Shown: positions 50,667-59,936 of the stretch, one piece after another
Layout of the letters: each line of letters begins with the position of its first letter
Position numbering within the stretch: the first letter of the stretch is position 1
NCBI RefSeq assembly: GCF_028618525.1
Contig: NZ_JAQITC010000007.1
Location: 1-64,000, forward strand
DNA length: 64,000 bases
DNA from: Bartonella sp. AU55XJBT
Lineage (GTDB): Bacteria; Pseudomonadota; Alphaproteobacteria; Rhizobiales; Rhizobiaceae
Direction of reading: 5' to 3'
Program-made: the position numbers and the translations under genes
The notes under the pieces: generated by a model
Databases searched by the model: none
Seen by the model: only the letters and a program-made list of their open reading frames with translations
What the model was told of the DNA's origin: nothing

Positions 50667-50864
50667 GATTATTATTAGACGTGTGTTTTATAAATTCATG
50701 CGTTTGTTTTAATGTACCTCTGGTTTGTCATATCCATTGAATGATGGGACCAATAATATCATGGAGATCAATGGTAAGATTTTTGAAAAAAACTCTTGGA
50801 CATTTAACAAAGAGGATAGTGTAGGCTCTGTACAATAGAGCGGAATATGATAGGGCGGATGACG

Positions 50865-51767
50865 TTAATTTTTGCGTGTTGCATTAAAGCGAGCTACTTG
50901 TTGGAGAGGGAGTGCTTTGATACCAAAAGGGTGTAAGAGGGCTTCTGCTTTTGTGATGAGCGCATCTCGCTTTTTTTGGGTTTCTTCAATGCCATAGAGA
51001 CGAACAAAAGTTGCCTTTTGTGCTGTTTCATCTTTCCCAGCGGTTTTTCCTAAAGTCTGTGTGGTGGCAGTAACATCAAGAAGATCATCCGTTAATTGAA
51101 AGGCTAAACCAAGATAGGTTCCAAAAGCCGTCAACTTTGTCAATAATTCTTCTGACGCATTGCCAATGATGGCGCCTGCTTGGCAAGCAAAGCTTATCAG
51201 GGAAGCCGTTTTCATGCGTTGTAGGGTGATGATGTCAGTACTTTCTTGTGGTCTTTTTTCAGCTTCAAGATCCAGCATTTGTCCCCCTAGCATACCACCA
51301 AGTCCGGCTGATTGTGCAAGTGCTGTGATCAATTTTATTCTCATCTCTGTAGACAGTGCATTGGCTTTATGGGCAATGATTTCAAAGGCAAATGTCAAGA
51401 GAGCATTGCCTGCTAGAATTGCTGTTGCTTCATCAAATTCTATGTGGACAGTGGGTTTCCCACGCCGGAGGATATCATTGTCCATGGCTGGAAGATCATC
51501 GTGAATGAGTGAATAACAGTGAACACATTCTAAGGCACATGCAACATCAAGTGAATGCTCTATAGGGATATCAAAAAGTGCAGCACTTTGAATCACAAGA
51601 AAAGGTCGCAGGCGTTTTCCACCGTTCAGCACCCCATAGCGCATGGCTTTGATTAAGTTTTCAGGGCGCGAAATTTCACCAGTTTGGATGTGATCACTTA
51701 ACAGTGCGCTCAGTCGATTTTCAACGCTTTTACCATGTTTTGCAAGAAGGGGGGTAAATTCGTGCAT
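50865..51767 (-). CDS. ispA: Polyprenyl (farnesyl/geranyl) diphosphate synthase
   Basis: Trans-prenyltransferase of 300 residues. First aspartate-rich motif DDLPAMD at 90-96, second DDLLD near 227-231, GGKRLRP at 49-55, all as in IspA. Residues just before the first motif (CVHCYSLIH) are those of short-chain enzymes making C15 products. The gene starts with ATG at 51767 and is transcribed toward the preceding MFS gene. In other bacteria it often adjoins xseB and dxs; these are not here. Confidence 0.92.
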   Translation of the reverse strand: MHEFTPLLAKHGKSVENRLSALLSDHIQTGEISRPENLIKAMRYGVLNGGKRLRPFLVIQSAALFDIPIEHSLDVACALECVHCYSLIHDDLPAMDNDILRRGKPTVHIEFDEATAILAGNALLTFAFEIIAHKANALSTEMRIKLITALAQSAGLGGMLGGQMLDLEAEKRPQESTDIITLQRMKTASLISFACQAGAIIGNASEELLTKLTAFGTYLGLAFQLTDDLLDVTATTQTLGKTAGKDETAQKATFVRLYGIEETQKKRDALITKAEALLHPFGIKALPLQQVARFNATRKN

Positions 51768-52206
51768 TCTTGCTTCCTTTGTTTTTATGAAAATGAAATG
51801 ATGACGTTCAAAGAGAGAGACTATTGCTTTTTCTTGTGTTCATCAATGGACGTAGGTTTTTATTAAAAATCAATTTCTCTTTATTATGCGTATCTTTACT
51901 GTATGCGCAAATCCCTTTTAAAGCCAAATAAAATAATGCCAAATAAAAAATTAGTTAGTCTTATGAAAATACTTTCATGGGTGTATAAAACTCATAAACT
52001 TTGTGGTGCTTTTGCTCTTCATTTGGTCATTGTGATATCATTTTTGATAAAAGGAAGGTTATTTTTGCTCAGTGGAAGATCATTTTGACATTGCCTCTTC
52101 TTTTTTATCAGTATATAATGCCCTCAAATTTTATGGTGTTTTTAAATGAAGCATTGTCATTTTTGGCATTGCTTTTTCTGTTTTAATGGATTTGGAGTGT
52201 CTTTTT
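51768..52206. other. Divergent spacer between ispA and rpmF
   Basis: No gene is supported. Plus-strand frames near 51903-52186 lack ribosome sites. It should hold promoters of both flanking genes. GTGTATAAAACTCAT near 51979 faintly recalls dispersed repeat family 2, too weak to annotate. Confidence 0.4.
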
Positions 52207-52386
52207 ATGGCTGTACCTAAACGAAAAACCTCTCCAGCGAAGAGGGGCATGCGCCGTTCGGCTGATGCTCTGAAGGCGCCGACTTATATCGAGGATAAAA
52301 ATTCTGGTGAGTTGCGTCGCCCTCATCACATTGATTTGAAAACGGGAATGTATCGTGGACGTTCCGTTTTAGTGGTTAAGGATTGA
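52207..52386 (+). CDS. rpmF: 50S ribosomal protein L32
   Basis: A 59-residue basic protein starting [20 protein letters not shown], the standard L32 N-terminus; the zinc cysteines of some L32 versions are absent, as in relatives. ATG at 52207 is chosen on this N-terminus. Its last third and downstream flank are duplicated at 52524-52657. Confidence 0.96.
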
Positions 52387-52523
52387 GTCTTTTATCTCTC
52401 TTTTATGCTTAGGTTTCCTTTGATTTCTTGGTGAATGCACGCTCTCGAGTCGTGCATTTGCACTTTAAGATGGCTGTTGAGGTGACCTTGCGCTGCTCTC
52501 ATGCCATTGATTGGAAAAGGGGA

Positions 52524-52657
52524 CATTGATTTGAAAACGGGAATGTATCGTGGACGTTCCGTTTTAGGGATTAAGACTTTAGTCTTTTATCTCTCTTTTA
52601 TGTCGGTTAAGTTTCTTTTGATTTCTTGGTGAATGTACGCTCTCGAGTCGTGGATTT
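52524..52657 (+). pseudogene. Decayed tandem copy of the 3' end and flank of rpmF
   Basis: Near-identical to 52328-52461 over about 130 bases: CATTGATTTGAAAACGGGAA, GGACGTTCCGTTTTAG, CTTTTATCTCTCTTTTATG, TTTGATTTCTTGGTGAATG and CTCTCGAGTCGTG. It lacks the first two-thirds of the gene and so cannot encode L32. High identity marks it as the most recent of the 3'-end duplications in the window. Confidence 0.9.
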
Positions 52658-52997
52658 TCTGTTCTTCTCTAGAATAGAGGGTAGATTTTGCTGAGAGAGA
52701 TGATTCTATTGTGGAGAGATACTTTTCTTGTTCTTTGATGAGATTACAGCCATCATATAAATAAAACGCCTCAAAAGGGATATACTTGTGTTGTAATATC
52801 TTACGTGTTTTTTAAAAGCACCTCTCTCAGCGTGCTTTTCAGCCCATTTTGTGACAGTATTTCGTGAAGGGTATAATGATAACCCCATGAAATAATATAA
52901 AATTTATTTGCCTTTAAGCTGCATAAAAGTGCAAGCTAGCACTGTCATACACTTGCGAGCTCATGGGTGTTGCGAATAACCCTTGGCTCTTAAAACA

Positions 52998-53183
52998 GTT
53001 CATAAGAGGCATGCCTTTTTTGTAAAGTTTTTACTCACATGACCTCCTCGCTTGTAAGAGGTAAGTGAATGTTTTTAATTGATTCAACATGGAATAGGTT
53101 GGAAACAAAAGAGCTTCACACTATTCGGGGGTTTAATTCAATATAAGAAAAAACGATAAATTATCTTTATAAATCAATATTTG
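52998..53183 (+). repeat. Dispersed spacer repeat, family 1, copy E
   Basis: Longest recognisable copy: TTCATAAGAGGCATGCC, TTTTTACTCACATGACCTCC, TTGTAAGAGGTAAGTGAA, TTTTTAATTGATTCAACATG, GGTTTAATTCAATATAA and CTTTATAAATCAATATTTG. It joins the 5' half seen in D with the 3' half seen in A, B and C. Confidence 0.6.
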
Positions 53184-53413
53184 AATTACATGGGATGTGT
53201 GATGCAGCCGTTTGAATGGTTTAATGGGAGAGAATCTTCCTGTATTAAGACTGATGATTGAAGATAAAAATGATATCTTATGATGATGAGTCAATGAGCG
53301 CGCTATGAAGTAAAGCGTATGAGGCGGCGGCGAGTGGAATGGGTCGAAAAATTAGAGCGTTGATTGGTGTTTTAAGAAATTTTATTCTTGAGAATACAGA
53401 GGATGATAAAAAA

Positions 53414-53440
53414 ATAAAACCAGCTTTTTGCTGGTTTTAT
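53414..53440 (-). terminator. Rho-independent terminator of carD
   Basis: Perfect 11-base stem ATAAAACCAGC/GCTGGTTTTAT with a 5-T loop, followed on the minus strand by TTTTTT. It is 30 bases past the carD stop. Confidence 0.85.
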
Positions 53441-53470
53441 TAAAGTACCCTGTTGTTATGAAAGAGTGTA

Positions 53471-54055
53471 TTATGCAGCGTAGACAGCTTCGCTGTTTTC
53501 AGCGGTTTCTTCTCTTTCAGTTTTAAATTCGCGTTTTGGCTTGTTGGAAAGGTGCATCTCGATGAGATTAATCGCTTCTGTTTCAGAAAGGCTATTAATA
53601 ACCGCAATTTCGCGGGCCATTCTTTCAAGAGCAGCGGTATAAAGTTGACGCTCAGAGTAGGATTGTTCGGGTTGTAGGTTAGAGCGAAAAAGATCACGAA
53701 CTACTTCAGCGATACAAATAAGATCACCTGAGTTGATTTTAGCATCATATTCTTGAGCACGGCGAGACCACATGGTTCGTTTAACGCGTGCTTTTCCGCG
53801 TAAGACTTTTAAGGCGCGTTCGACGGAATCTCCAGCAGATAATTTACGCATTCCAACGGAAAGGGCTTTTGCAATAGGGACCTTGACATCCATTTTATCT
53901 TTCGCAAAATGAATGACGAAAAGTTTTAATTTATGTCCTGCAACTTCTTGATCTTCAATCGCTATAATTTGTCCTACTCCATGTGTGGGGTAGACGATAT
54001 ATTCAGAGGTTGCAAATTCTTTAGTCTTTGAGGACGTTCCATGTTGGGATGCCAT
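53471..54055 (-). CDS. carD: CarD-family transcriptional regulator
   Basis: RNA-polymerase-binding regulator that stabilises open promoter complexes. The 194-residue product has the N-terminal Tudor-like RNAP-interaction domain (SEYIVYPTHGVGQIIAIEDQ, residues about 16-75) and the C-terminal helical DNA-contacting domain with the conserved Trp (MWSRRAQEYDAKINSGDL). The family end NLIE is followed by a charged tail of about 25 residues. ATG at 54055 follows GGGAG. Neighbouring fdxA and rpoH are the usual Rhizobiales company. Confidence 0.94.
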   Translation of the reverse strand: MASQHGTSSKTKEFATSEYIVYPTHGVGQIIAIEDQEVAGHKLKLFVIHFAKDKMDVKVPIAKALSVGMRKLSAGDSVERALKVLRGKARVKRTMWSRRAQEYDAKINSGDLICIAEVVRDLFRSNLQPEQSYSERQLYTAALERMAREIAVINSLSETEAINLIEMHLSNKPKREFKTEREETAENSEAVYAA

Positions 54056-54360
54056 AATTTTAGTTTACTCCCTTATGATCAACAAATGCATCGGAAAACA
54101 GGTTATAAACCTGAGGGTTGAGTTTTCTTTAACCAAGTATATTGTACCAATTAAGTGAGCATAAAAGCCGAGTACTTTTAAATCCAAAAAAAAATACATT
54201 GCTTTACTAAAAAAAGCAAAGAAAAATACTTAGAAAGATGATCATGCTAGAACAACACTAACATCAAACTTCAAAAGAATCAATCATTTCGCTTGAGGAT
54301 TTTTTATTTTTACAAGAGAAGTCTTTCAATTGTGGAAGGAGAGCGCTGTAAACTGTAGCA
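54056..54360. other. Spacer between fdxA and carD
   Basis: No gene; it should contain the carD promoter. I see no hairpin with a T-run after fdxA. Confidence 0.4.
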
Positions 54361-54702
54361 TTACTCTTCTCCATTTCCTGGGTTTTCTGAAAAATACTTT
54401 TCTAATTTGTTTGGAACACCATCCATTTCTTTGGCTTGAGGAAGAGGCTCTTTTTTTGTGGTTAAATTGGGCCATTTGTTTGCGTAATGAAGATTAAGTT
54501 CTAACCACTTTTCTAGTCCTGGTTCTGTATCCGGTATAATGGCTTCTGCTGGGCATTCTGGCACACAAACACCACAATCGATGCATTCATCAGGATGAAT
54601 GACCAACATATTTTCACCTTCATAAAAACAATCAACAGGACAAACTTCAACGCAATCCGTATATTTGCAGTGAATGCAGTTGTCGGTTACGACGTGGGTC
54701 AA
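54361..54702 (-). CDS. fdxA: Ferredoxin FdxA (7Fe-8S type)
   Basis: Low-potential electron carrier with one [3Fe-4S] and one [4Fe-4S] cluster. N-terminal Cys pattern [17 protein letters not shown] and second set [12 protein letters not shown], typical of the FdxA/FdII family. The start is TTG at 54702, since the family begins M-T-x-V-V-T-D-N-C and GGAG lies 9 bases upstream; TTG at 54708 would be too close to that site. 113 residues, standard. It follows the helicase remnant on the same strand after a short gap. Confidence 0.92.
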   Translation of the reverse strand: MTHVVTDNCIHCKYTDCVEVCPVDCFYEGENMLVIHPDECIDCGVCVPECPAEAIIPDTEPGLEKWLELNLHYANKWPNLTTKKEPLPQAKEMDGVPNKLEKYFSENPGNGEE

Positions 54703-54723
54703 GATCAAACTCCATTTGTTACT

Positions 54724-56310
54724 TTAATGCTCTTTAGAGGAGAGAGAGTGTGTGTTTTGATGATTGGTGAGTTGATCGCGTAGTACAGCTAATTTTGCAA
54801 AAGGTGAATCAGGGTTAAGACGTTTTTCTGTTTGAAAAGGCTTATAATTTGTACGCTTGCCTTGGGATTTGTGAAACTTATGAGAACGTTTTATTTGTGG
54901 AGGTGCTTCTTGAGGGGAATTTCCATTCGCATTGTCTCCTCTTTTTATAGCGCCCTTCGGTTTATTTTTCCACTTATGTCCAGATTTATCACGTTTTTTT
55001 TGTGTGTGGTGGTGAAATTGAGGCCTATAATGCCATAATAAAATAACTTTATCTTCTGCTGTAGGGGGAGTGGGCTTGGCAAAGTTTCCAACAGGTTCAG
55101 CAGCTGGTAAATGATTGGTTTTATGGGGGTGTCTTTCAATATGAGAGGATACAGTTTTCAGGGGTGAAACATTTTTTTCTTCTTGTGTTGTTTCTGAAGT
55201 CTTGATTGTTTGCCATAGACTACCAACGCATTCTGCGGGTCGAGCCTCTTGTGTTGTCGCAGTCACAGGAAAAGAGCTTTGCTGTGCAAGAAGATTTTGT
55301 TCAAAAACAGTATTGCTTATGCTGTATGATTGGTAGCCAAGTCCTTTGAGGATTTCTTCCATATCATTCCCATTGGCACCAAGAATGGACATCATGGCTG
55401 GGGTTACAAAAAAACTTTTACCATCATAGGCACCTTCAGGTTTGGAATCACTTCCTTGTTTCCACTGAAGGGCGGGGCGGATGAGATTGGCAAGACGTTC
55501 TAAAATATCAATCCGTACGGCACGTTGCCCTAAGATTCGGTATCCAGCTAATTGATAAAATTGGCGGTTATAGGTAGGGTCAACAATTAAAGAGGTCCGA
55601 CCAGCAGATAATGCCGTAAAAATTTCATCCAAACCCGTTTGGTCTTGTCCTGCATTTTGAAGGTTCCACAAAAGGGTAATGGCTTGTACTGGAGCGGGTT
55701 TAAGCATTCCGGCAACATAGATATGAAAAGCACCAAAACGCACCCCTAGACGCCGAAGCACAGCACGGGATTCTTGCACAAGGTTTTTGACAAGGTCTAA
55801 AACTTCGCGGCGGGGTAAAACCCCTAAAGCGTTAACCAGTTGTAAAGCAAGATTATTGGTTGAATCTGTCAAATTATCGGCATTGCGCAAATCAAATAGG
55901 GGTTTTAAAGTCGTTTCAAAATGAAAGGTTACAAAGCGCTCTAATCGTTTTATGACGTTATCGCGGGATTCTCCGATGAGTTGTGTGTCTGCTAAAACAA
56001 GTAGTTTGGGTTTGAAAAAATCTTCTGTCGCAACAAGTTGTCCCACAGGTTGACCAATCCAGCGCACAATGCCATCAGAACTGAGGGTAAAATCACCATT
56101 TGCACAAGCACAAAAACGCTTTGCGCGTTTGGAAAACGCAAGAATCAAATTTTCATTCTCTATTGAGCATTGCTGCTCGGCTGTTTGATCGGTATTGTTC
56201 TTGTTGGCATAAAAACGAAAACCTTCAAATTTACCCCTTCCGTATTTTTCAATGAGAATATCATCTTGAAGAATCTCATTCTGTTGAACAATCTTGCTAT
56301 CCATGATCAT
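54724..56310 (-). CDS. C-terminal remnant of a Suv3-like helicase, lacking the motor domain
   Basis: A 528-residue frame that matches only the accessory C-terminal half of the approximately 1000-residue DEAD/DEAH helicase found next to fdxA-carD in Rhizobiales (VLSNDGTIRWLG-like motif here as LSSDGIVRWIGQPVGQLVA; then a helical region with VLPRREVLDLVKNLV). No Walker A, DEAH or motif VI is present. The last 150 residues are low-complexity, rich in Lys, His, Pro and Gln. ATG at 56310 gives a complete frame, so it may still be translated. The S4-domain gene usually between this helicase and fdxA is missing. Identification is from memory of the family. Confidence 0.6.
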   Translation of the reverse strand: MIMDSKIVQQNEILQDDILIEKYGRGKFEGFRFYANKNNTDQTAEQQCSIENENLILAFSKRAKRFCACANGDFTLSSDGIVRWIGQPVGQLVATEDFFKPKLLVLADTQLIGESRDNVIKRLERFVTFHFETTLKPLFDLRNADNLTDSTNNLALQLVNALGVLPRREVLDLVKNLVQESRAVLRRLGVRFGAFHIYVAGMLKPAPVQAITLLWNLQNAGQDQTGLDEIFTALSAGRTSLIVDPTYNRQFYQLAGYRILGQRAVRIDILERLANLIRPALQWKQGSDSKPEGAYDGKSFFVTPAMMSILGANGNDMEEILKGLGYQSYSISNTVFEQNLLAQQSSFPVTATTQEARPAECVGSLWQTIKTSETTQEEKNVSPLKTVSSHIERHPHKTNHLPAAEPVGNFAKPTPPTAEDKVILLWHYRPQFHHHTQKKRDKSGHKWKNKPKGAIKRGDNANGNSPQEAPPQIKRSHKFHKSQGKRTNYKPFQTEKRLNPDSPFAKLAVLRDQLTNHQNTHSLSSKEH

Positions 56311-56911
56311 TTTCTTTCTCAGTGTGACACTGGTAAAAAGCCTTTTGCGACAACTCCATAATGTTGTTCTTTCTTAACACGTTTGTTGCGCTTGCTTCAA
56401 TCATTCTTGTCCTTTTTTGATGTTTCTTTTTGCGTCTTTAAAACTTAGAGGCTACTTTTTTATTCAGTTTTCATTCAGTTGGAATAGTTTATATTTGCAG
56501 ATTACACTTATTAGTTGTAATGTAAAGCTGAAAGCGTAAAAAGCATAAACAGATTCTCTAAAATTAAAAGGAAATGGAATCGGTCATCCAAAAAAACAGC
56601 ATGTATTTTGTCTGAGCATTTCAATTTTTTTTGCTGTTTTGTCATGAAAAGTGAAGAGAAAGTTTTTTTAAAAAATATTTTATATAGGCGAAAAGGCATA
56701 TTGTAGGGGCATTTTACAGATGAAATTATGTCTTATGATAAGAAGTTTTTACCATGATCATAAAAAAAACAATTGCGATTATAAATTTACACGTTAAAGT
56801 AGTGAGCGCATAAGTGGACAACTTTTGAGTTCTTTTTAAGAAAGAATTTAAGAAAGAACAATGGTGTCGTTACCAAATCAATTTTTATAATTTTAATCGC
56901 AAGGGGTTATT
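56311..56911. other. Divergent spacer between the helicase remnant and rpoH
   Basis: 601 bases without a gene. I looked for the missing helicase motifs in all frames and saw none, so the motor domain is gone rather than frameshifted. It must hold the rpoH promoter; GGGG at 56904-56907 is part of its ribosome site. Confidence 0.45.
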
Positions 56912-57823
56912 ATGGGTAATCTTTCAAATGCTGTTTATAAAAGCAGCAAAAATTATGGCGATGCAGATAAAAGCTTAGGACGGAATATGATGCGTTCTGC
57001 TATGCAAGCACCTTATCTTGAACGACAAAAAGAGCATGATTTGGCTCTGCGATGGAAAGATAAACGCGATGATGATGCCATGCATCAAATTGCCGCAGCT
57101 CATATGCGTTTGGTGATTGCTATTGCGAACCGCTTTAAACGTTTCAAAATGCCCTTAGGGGATTTGGTACAAGAAGGGTATGTGGGATTGTTGGAAGCCG
57201 CGGCGCGTTTTGAACCTGATCGAGAAGTGCGTTTTTCAACTTATGCAACATGGTGGATACGGGCTTCTATTCAAGATTATATTTTGCGAAACTGGTCAAT
57301 CGTTCGAGGAGGAACCAGTTCTTCGCAAAAAGCACTTTTCTTTAATTTGCGACGTTTGCGCGCAAAACTGGTGCAAGATGATAGCGCTTTGTCAAAACAG
57401 GATATTTTTCGTACAATCGCTGAAAAGCTCGGTGTTTCCGTACGCGATGTTGAAACAATGGATTTTCGTTTTTCCAGTTCGGATAATTCCTTGAGCGTTT
57501 CTGTTTCTGAGAACAGTGATAATCCCATTGCGAAGATGGATGTTTTGGTTGATGAGAGCCCTCTTCCTGATGCTTTAATTGAGCAAGTGATTGATGGTCA
57601 GCGACGTACGCAGTGGCTTTACGATGCGTTGCAAATTCTCAACGAACGGGAGTTGGAAATTATTCGCTTTCGTCGCTTAAATGAAGAGGGAGCTACTCTA
57701 GAAGTTTTGGGTGAAAAATTAGGAATTTCGAAAGAACGTGTGCGTCAAATTGAAGCACGAGCTTTGCAGAAATTGCGTTCTGCTCTTCTTACGGTTCATT
57801 CAGAAGATGCTTACGATATATAA
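56912..57823 (+). CDS. rpoH: RNA polymerase heat-shock sigma factor RpoH (sigma-32)
   Basis: A 303-residue sigma-70-family factor. Region 2 carries DLVQEGYVGLLEAAARFEPD and FSTYATWWIRASIQDYI; the RpoH box region QKALFFNLRRLRAKL follows at about residues 138-153; region 4 ends LGISKERVRQIEARALQKLR. ATG at 56912 follows AAGGGG. Bartonella and other Rhizobiales often carry two rpoH genes; which one this is cannot be decided. Its 3' end is duplicated at 58000-58124. Confidence 0.94.
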   Translation: MGNLSNAVYKSSKNYGDADKSLGRNMMRSAMQAPYLERQKEHDLALRWKDKRDDDAMHQIAAAHMRLVIAIANRFKRFKMPLGDLVQEGYVGLLEAAARFEPDREVRFSTYATWWIRASIQDYILRNWSIVRGGTSSSQKALFFNLRRLRAKLVQDDSALSKQDIFRTIAEKLGVSVRDVETMDFRFSSSDNSLSVSVSENSDNPIAKMDVLVDESPLPDALIEQVIDGQRRTQWLYDALQILNERELEIIRFRRLNEEGATLEVLGEKLGISKERVRQIEARALQKLRSALLTVHSEDAYDI

Positions 57824-58208
57824 GCTGTGAAAGACTTTGTGAGGGGAAGGAGAGTGCTTAGGTGCGGGGGCGTAGGGCATGATGAAGCGGATTGAGGGAT
57901 TACTCGCTTTATCAAGCCATACGCCTCCTTTTGGGGTGCATTGAGCCATCTTTATGAGCAGAGGGAAGATTGGAGGGGAGGGGCTTATTTGAGAAGATCT
58001 ATGCAGAAATTGTCTTCTGCTCTTCTTACGGTTCATTCAGAAGATCTTTAAGATATATAAGCCGTAAAAGATTTTGTGAGAGGACGGAGAGTGTGTAGGT
58101 GCGGGGGCGCAAGGCATGATGAAGTTGGTTGCATTTGCCAATAGGCTTGGGGAGGGCGTGATTAAAGAGAGACAAAGAATCAAGATTGTCGCAGATGAAA
58201 AAGGAGAT
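57824..58208. other. Spacer between rpoH and the M48 gene
   Basis: 385 bases without an intact gene, made largely of a duplicated rpoH end (58000-58124). The stretch 57900-57999 between original and copy shows nothing recognisable. Confidence 0.5.
58000..58124 (+). pseudogene. Decayed tandem copy of the 3' end and flank of rpoH
   Basis: Near-identical to 57770-57893: TGCAGAAATTG, TCTGCTCTTCTTACGGTTCA, TTCAGAAGAT, GATATATAAGC, GACTTTGTGAG-like, GGAGAGTG, TAGGTGCGGGGGCG and GGCATGATGAAG. It covers only the last 15-20 codons and about 70 bases of flank. Same orientation as rpoH. Confidence 0.88.
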
Positions 58209-59786
58209 TTATTCGGTGATAATTTTTACTTTTGTACCAGCGCGTAATGTTTGAGTTGGTGAGAGGGCATTGAGAATCCGAAAGAGTTTTTCTTTGTTTG
58301 GTGTATGTTGCATTTTATTGGCAAGGTTTGCAATATTTTCTCCTTGTTTAACGCGGACAATACTGATCTTTAAGGGTTTCAATTTTTTTAACTCTAAAGT
58401 TGAAAGAGGGTGAAAGCTTTGGATCGTTTTTTGGGCAATTTCTGCAAAATTTTGAGAATTATAGGGCGCTGCCGTCAGAAAACGAAAAATATGATTATTG
58501 AACAGAATGACAATCACATCAAATTGCCATTGCTCATGAGTCGCACGAGCTTGTGCTGCAAGTAAATTTTGGCTTAAGTGTTCTTGACGCGTGAAGCCTT
58601 GATGAGGGAGCCCTTGAATTGTAAGGGGGCGGATAGATGATGGATCTAACCCGATAATCCATCCGCTTTTCAAATAATCACTTGCAGTCATTCCTGCAGG
58701 ATGGGGAATAGCATCAAAACGAATCGCAATTTTATTGGGGCCGCTGGCCCAAACGGTTTGTGCGGAATGTTCTATTGTAAAATTGTTGGGAACAGAAAAA
58801 GCGATGCGCCATTGCGGATGAATAAATTCATTGCCACGTACAACCCCTGTGTAAAAGCTTCCTCCAAAAGTCATGCCATCAATGCTTTTGAGAAAAGAAT
58901 CACGATCTGTATTTCCACTATTTTGTTGATTGATTTTACGGGCTTTTTCTATCGCAAGCCGAATGCGTTGAGGGGTGGTTGGGTGAGACGCTAGAAAGTC
59001 TAAGGAAGCATTTGGGGTGCCAGAAATATTCTGAAAAGCACTATAGGCTTCCATTGTTTGAAGAAAGCGTGGTGAAGCAAAGGGATCATACCCTGCTTGT
59101 TGGAGCATTTCGAGGGCAAGGGAATCAGCTTCCAGCTCTTGATTGCGGGAAAATTGTGCGAGTTGTTGCTTGTTGTGTATGGGATTGTGTTTTTTGCCCA
59201 TAGAAGAAAAAAGACGTGGAGACATATGGTCTGTCATCTTCTTCAATTGGGCTTCTTTTTGAAGGCGTAAAATGCCATGATTGGCTTTGATATGGGCCAT
59301 CTCATGGGCTAAAATTGCAGCAACTTCTGAAGAATCATTGGCGAGTGCCAGCATACCACGGGTGATGTAGATCGAGCCATTGGGGAGTGCAAATGCATTG
59401 ACATTTTCCGAGTTTAAAATTGTGACGGAATAGCTTTGAGGAGAATGGTGGGATGCAATGGTTAGTTTACGAATAATTTTTGCTAAAAAGCGTTCAAGTT
59501 TTGCATCATGATAAGCACCACCATACATTTGCAAAATACGGGGGTGTTGCAGTGCGCTTAATGTGACATAGATATTGTGATTGTCGGTACGTTTGATTGT
59601 TTCAGAAGAACTGGAAGAGAGCCTATCATTGCGAGAAAGGGGGGTATGACAAGCTGAAAGGAGAAGCATTAAACTGGTGAAAGTTGCTTTATAAGGCAGA
59701 GAGCGAAAAAGAAAATTTCGTTGAAAAATGGAGAATGTTGGATCGCGGTGCAGGTTGTTTCTGCGGTGTAATGTGGCAAATTTCAT
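58209..59786 (-). CDS. M48-family zinc metalloprotease, lipoprotein with C-terminal LysM-like domain
   Basis: Envelope protease of the M48/YfgC-like group. HEMAH zinc motif at 161-165 and the third ligand in ELEADSLAL near 218. The N-terminus has a hydrophobic signal ending in LLLSAC, a likely lipobox (Cys 46), preceded by an unusually long polar leader; an internal start (MLLLSACHT) would be too short for export. C-terminal residues about 475-525 resemble a LysM fold (VRVKQGENIANLANKMQ and GTKVKIITE). 525 residues. Likely substrates are misfolded outer-membrane proteins, by analogy with BepA; this is inference. Confidence 0.88.
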   Translation of the reverse strand: MKFATLHRRNNLHRDPTFSIFQRNFLFRSLPYKATFTSLMLLLSACHTPLSRNDRLSSSSSETIKRTDNHNIYVTLSALQHPRILQMYGGAYHDAKLERFLAKIIRKLTIASHHSPQSYSVTILNSENVNAFALPNGSIYITRGMLALANDSSEVAAILAHEMAHIKANHGILRLQKEAQLKKMTDHMSPRLFSSMGKKHNPIHNKQQLAQFSRNQELEADSLALEMLQQAGYDPFASPRFLQTMEAYSAFQNISGTPNASLDFLASHPTTPQRIRLAIEKARKINQQNSGNTDRDSFLKSIDGMTFGGSFYTGVVRGNEFIHPQWRIAFSVPNNFTIEHSAQTVWASGPNKIAIRFDAIPHPAGMTASDYLKSGWIIGLDPSSIRPLTIQGLPHQGFTRQEHLSQNLLAAQARATHEQWQFDVIVILFNNHIFRFLTAAPYNSQNFAEIAQKTIQSFHPLSTLELKKLKPLKISIVRVKQGENIANLANKMQHTPNKEKLFRILNALSPTQTLRAGTKVKIITE

Positions 59787-59936
59787 GTGTATCTTTATAT
59801 CGTGTGTGTTTTTTTGAGAGAAGCTTTAGAGATAAGGATTCATTTGGCTACATCATAGTTATTGTTTATAAAAAATAGCTCTCATGGATAAAGGGGTGTG
59901 AGAGAAAATAGAATTTTGTGAAAGGCAAAATATGGC

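Larger units (their letters stand above)
52658..53470. other. Spacer with dispersed repeat and carD terminator
   Basis: No gene is convincing. A minus-strand 60-codon frame (52706-52888; MGLSLYPSRNTVTKWAEKHA) looks like a fragment of a DNA-binding protein but has no ribosome site. It also holds repeat copy E (52998-53183) and the carD terminator (53414-53440). Confidence 0.45.

Noticed and set aside
52706..52888. 60-codon minus-strand frame resembling part of a DNA-binding protein
   Set aside because: No ribosome site and no full domain; not annotated as a gene.
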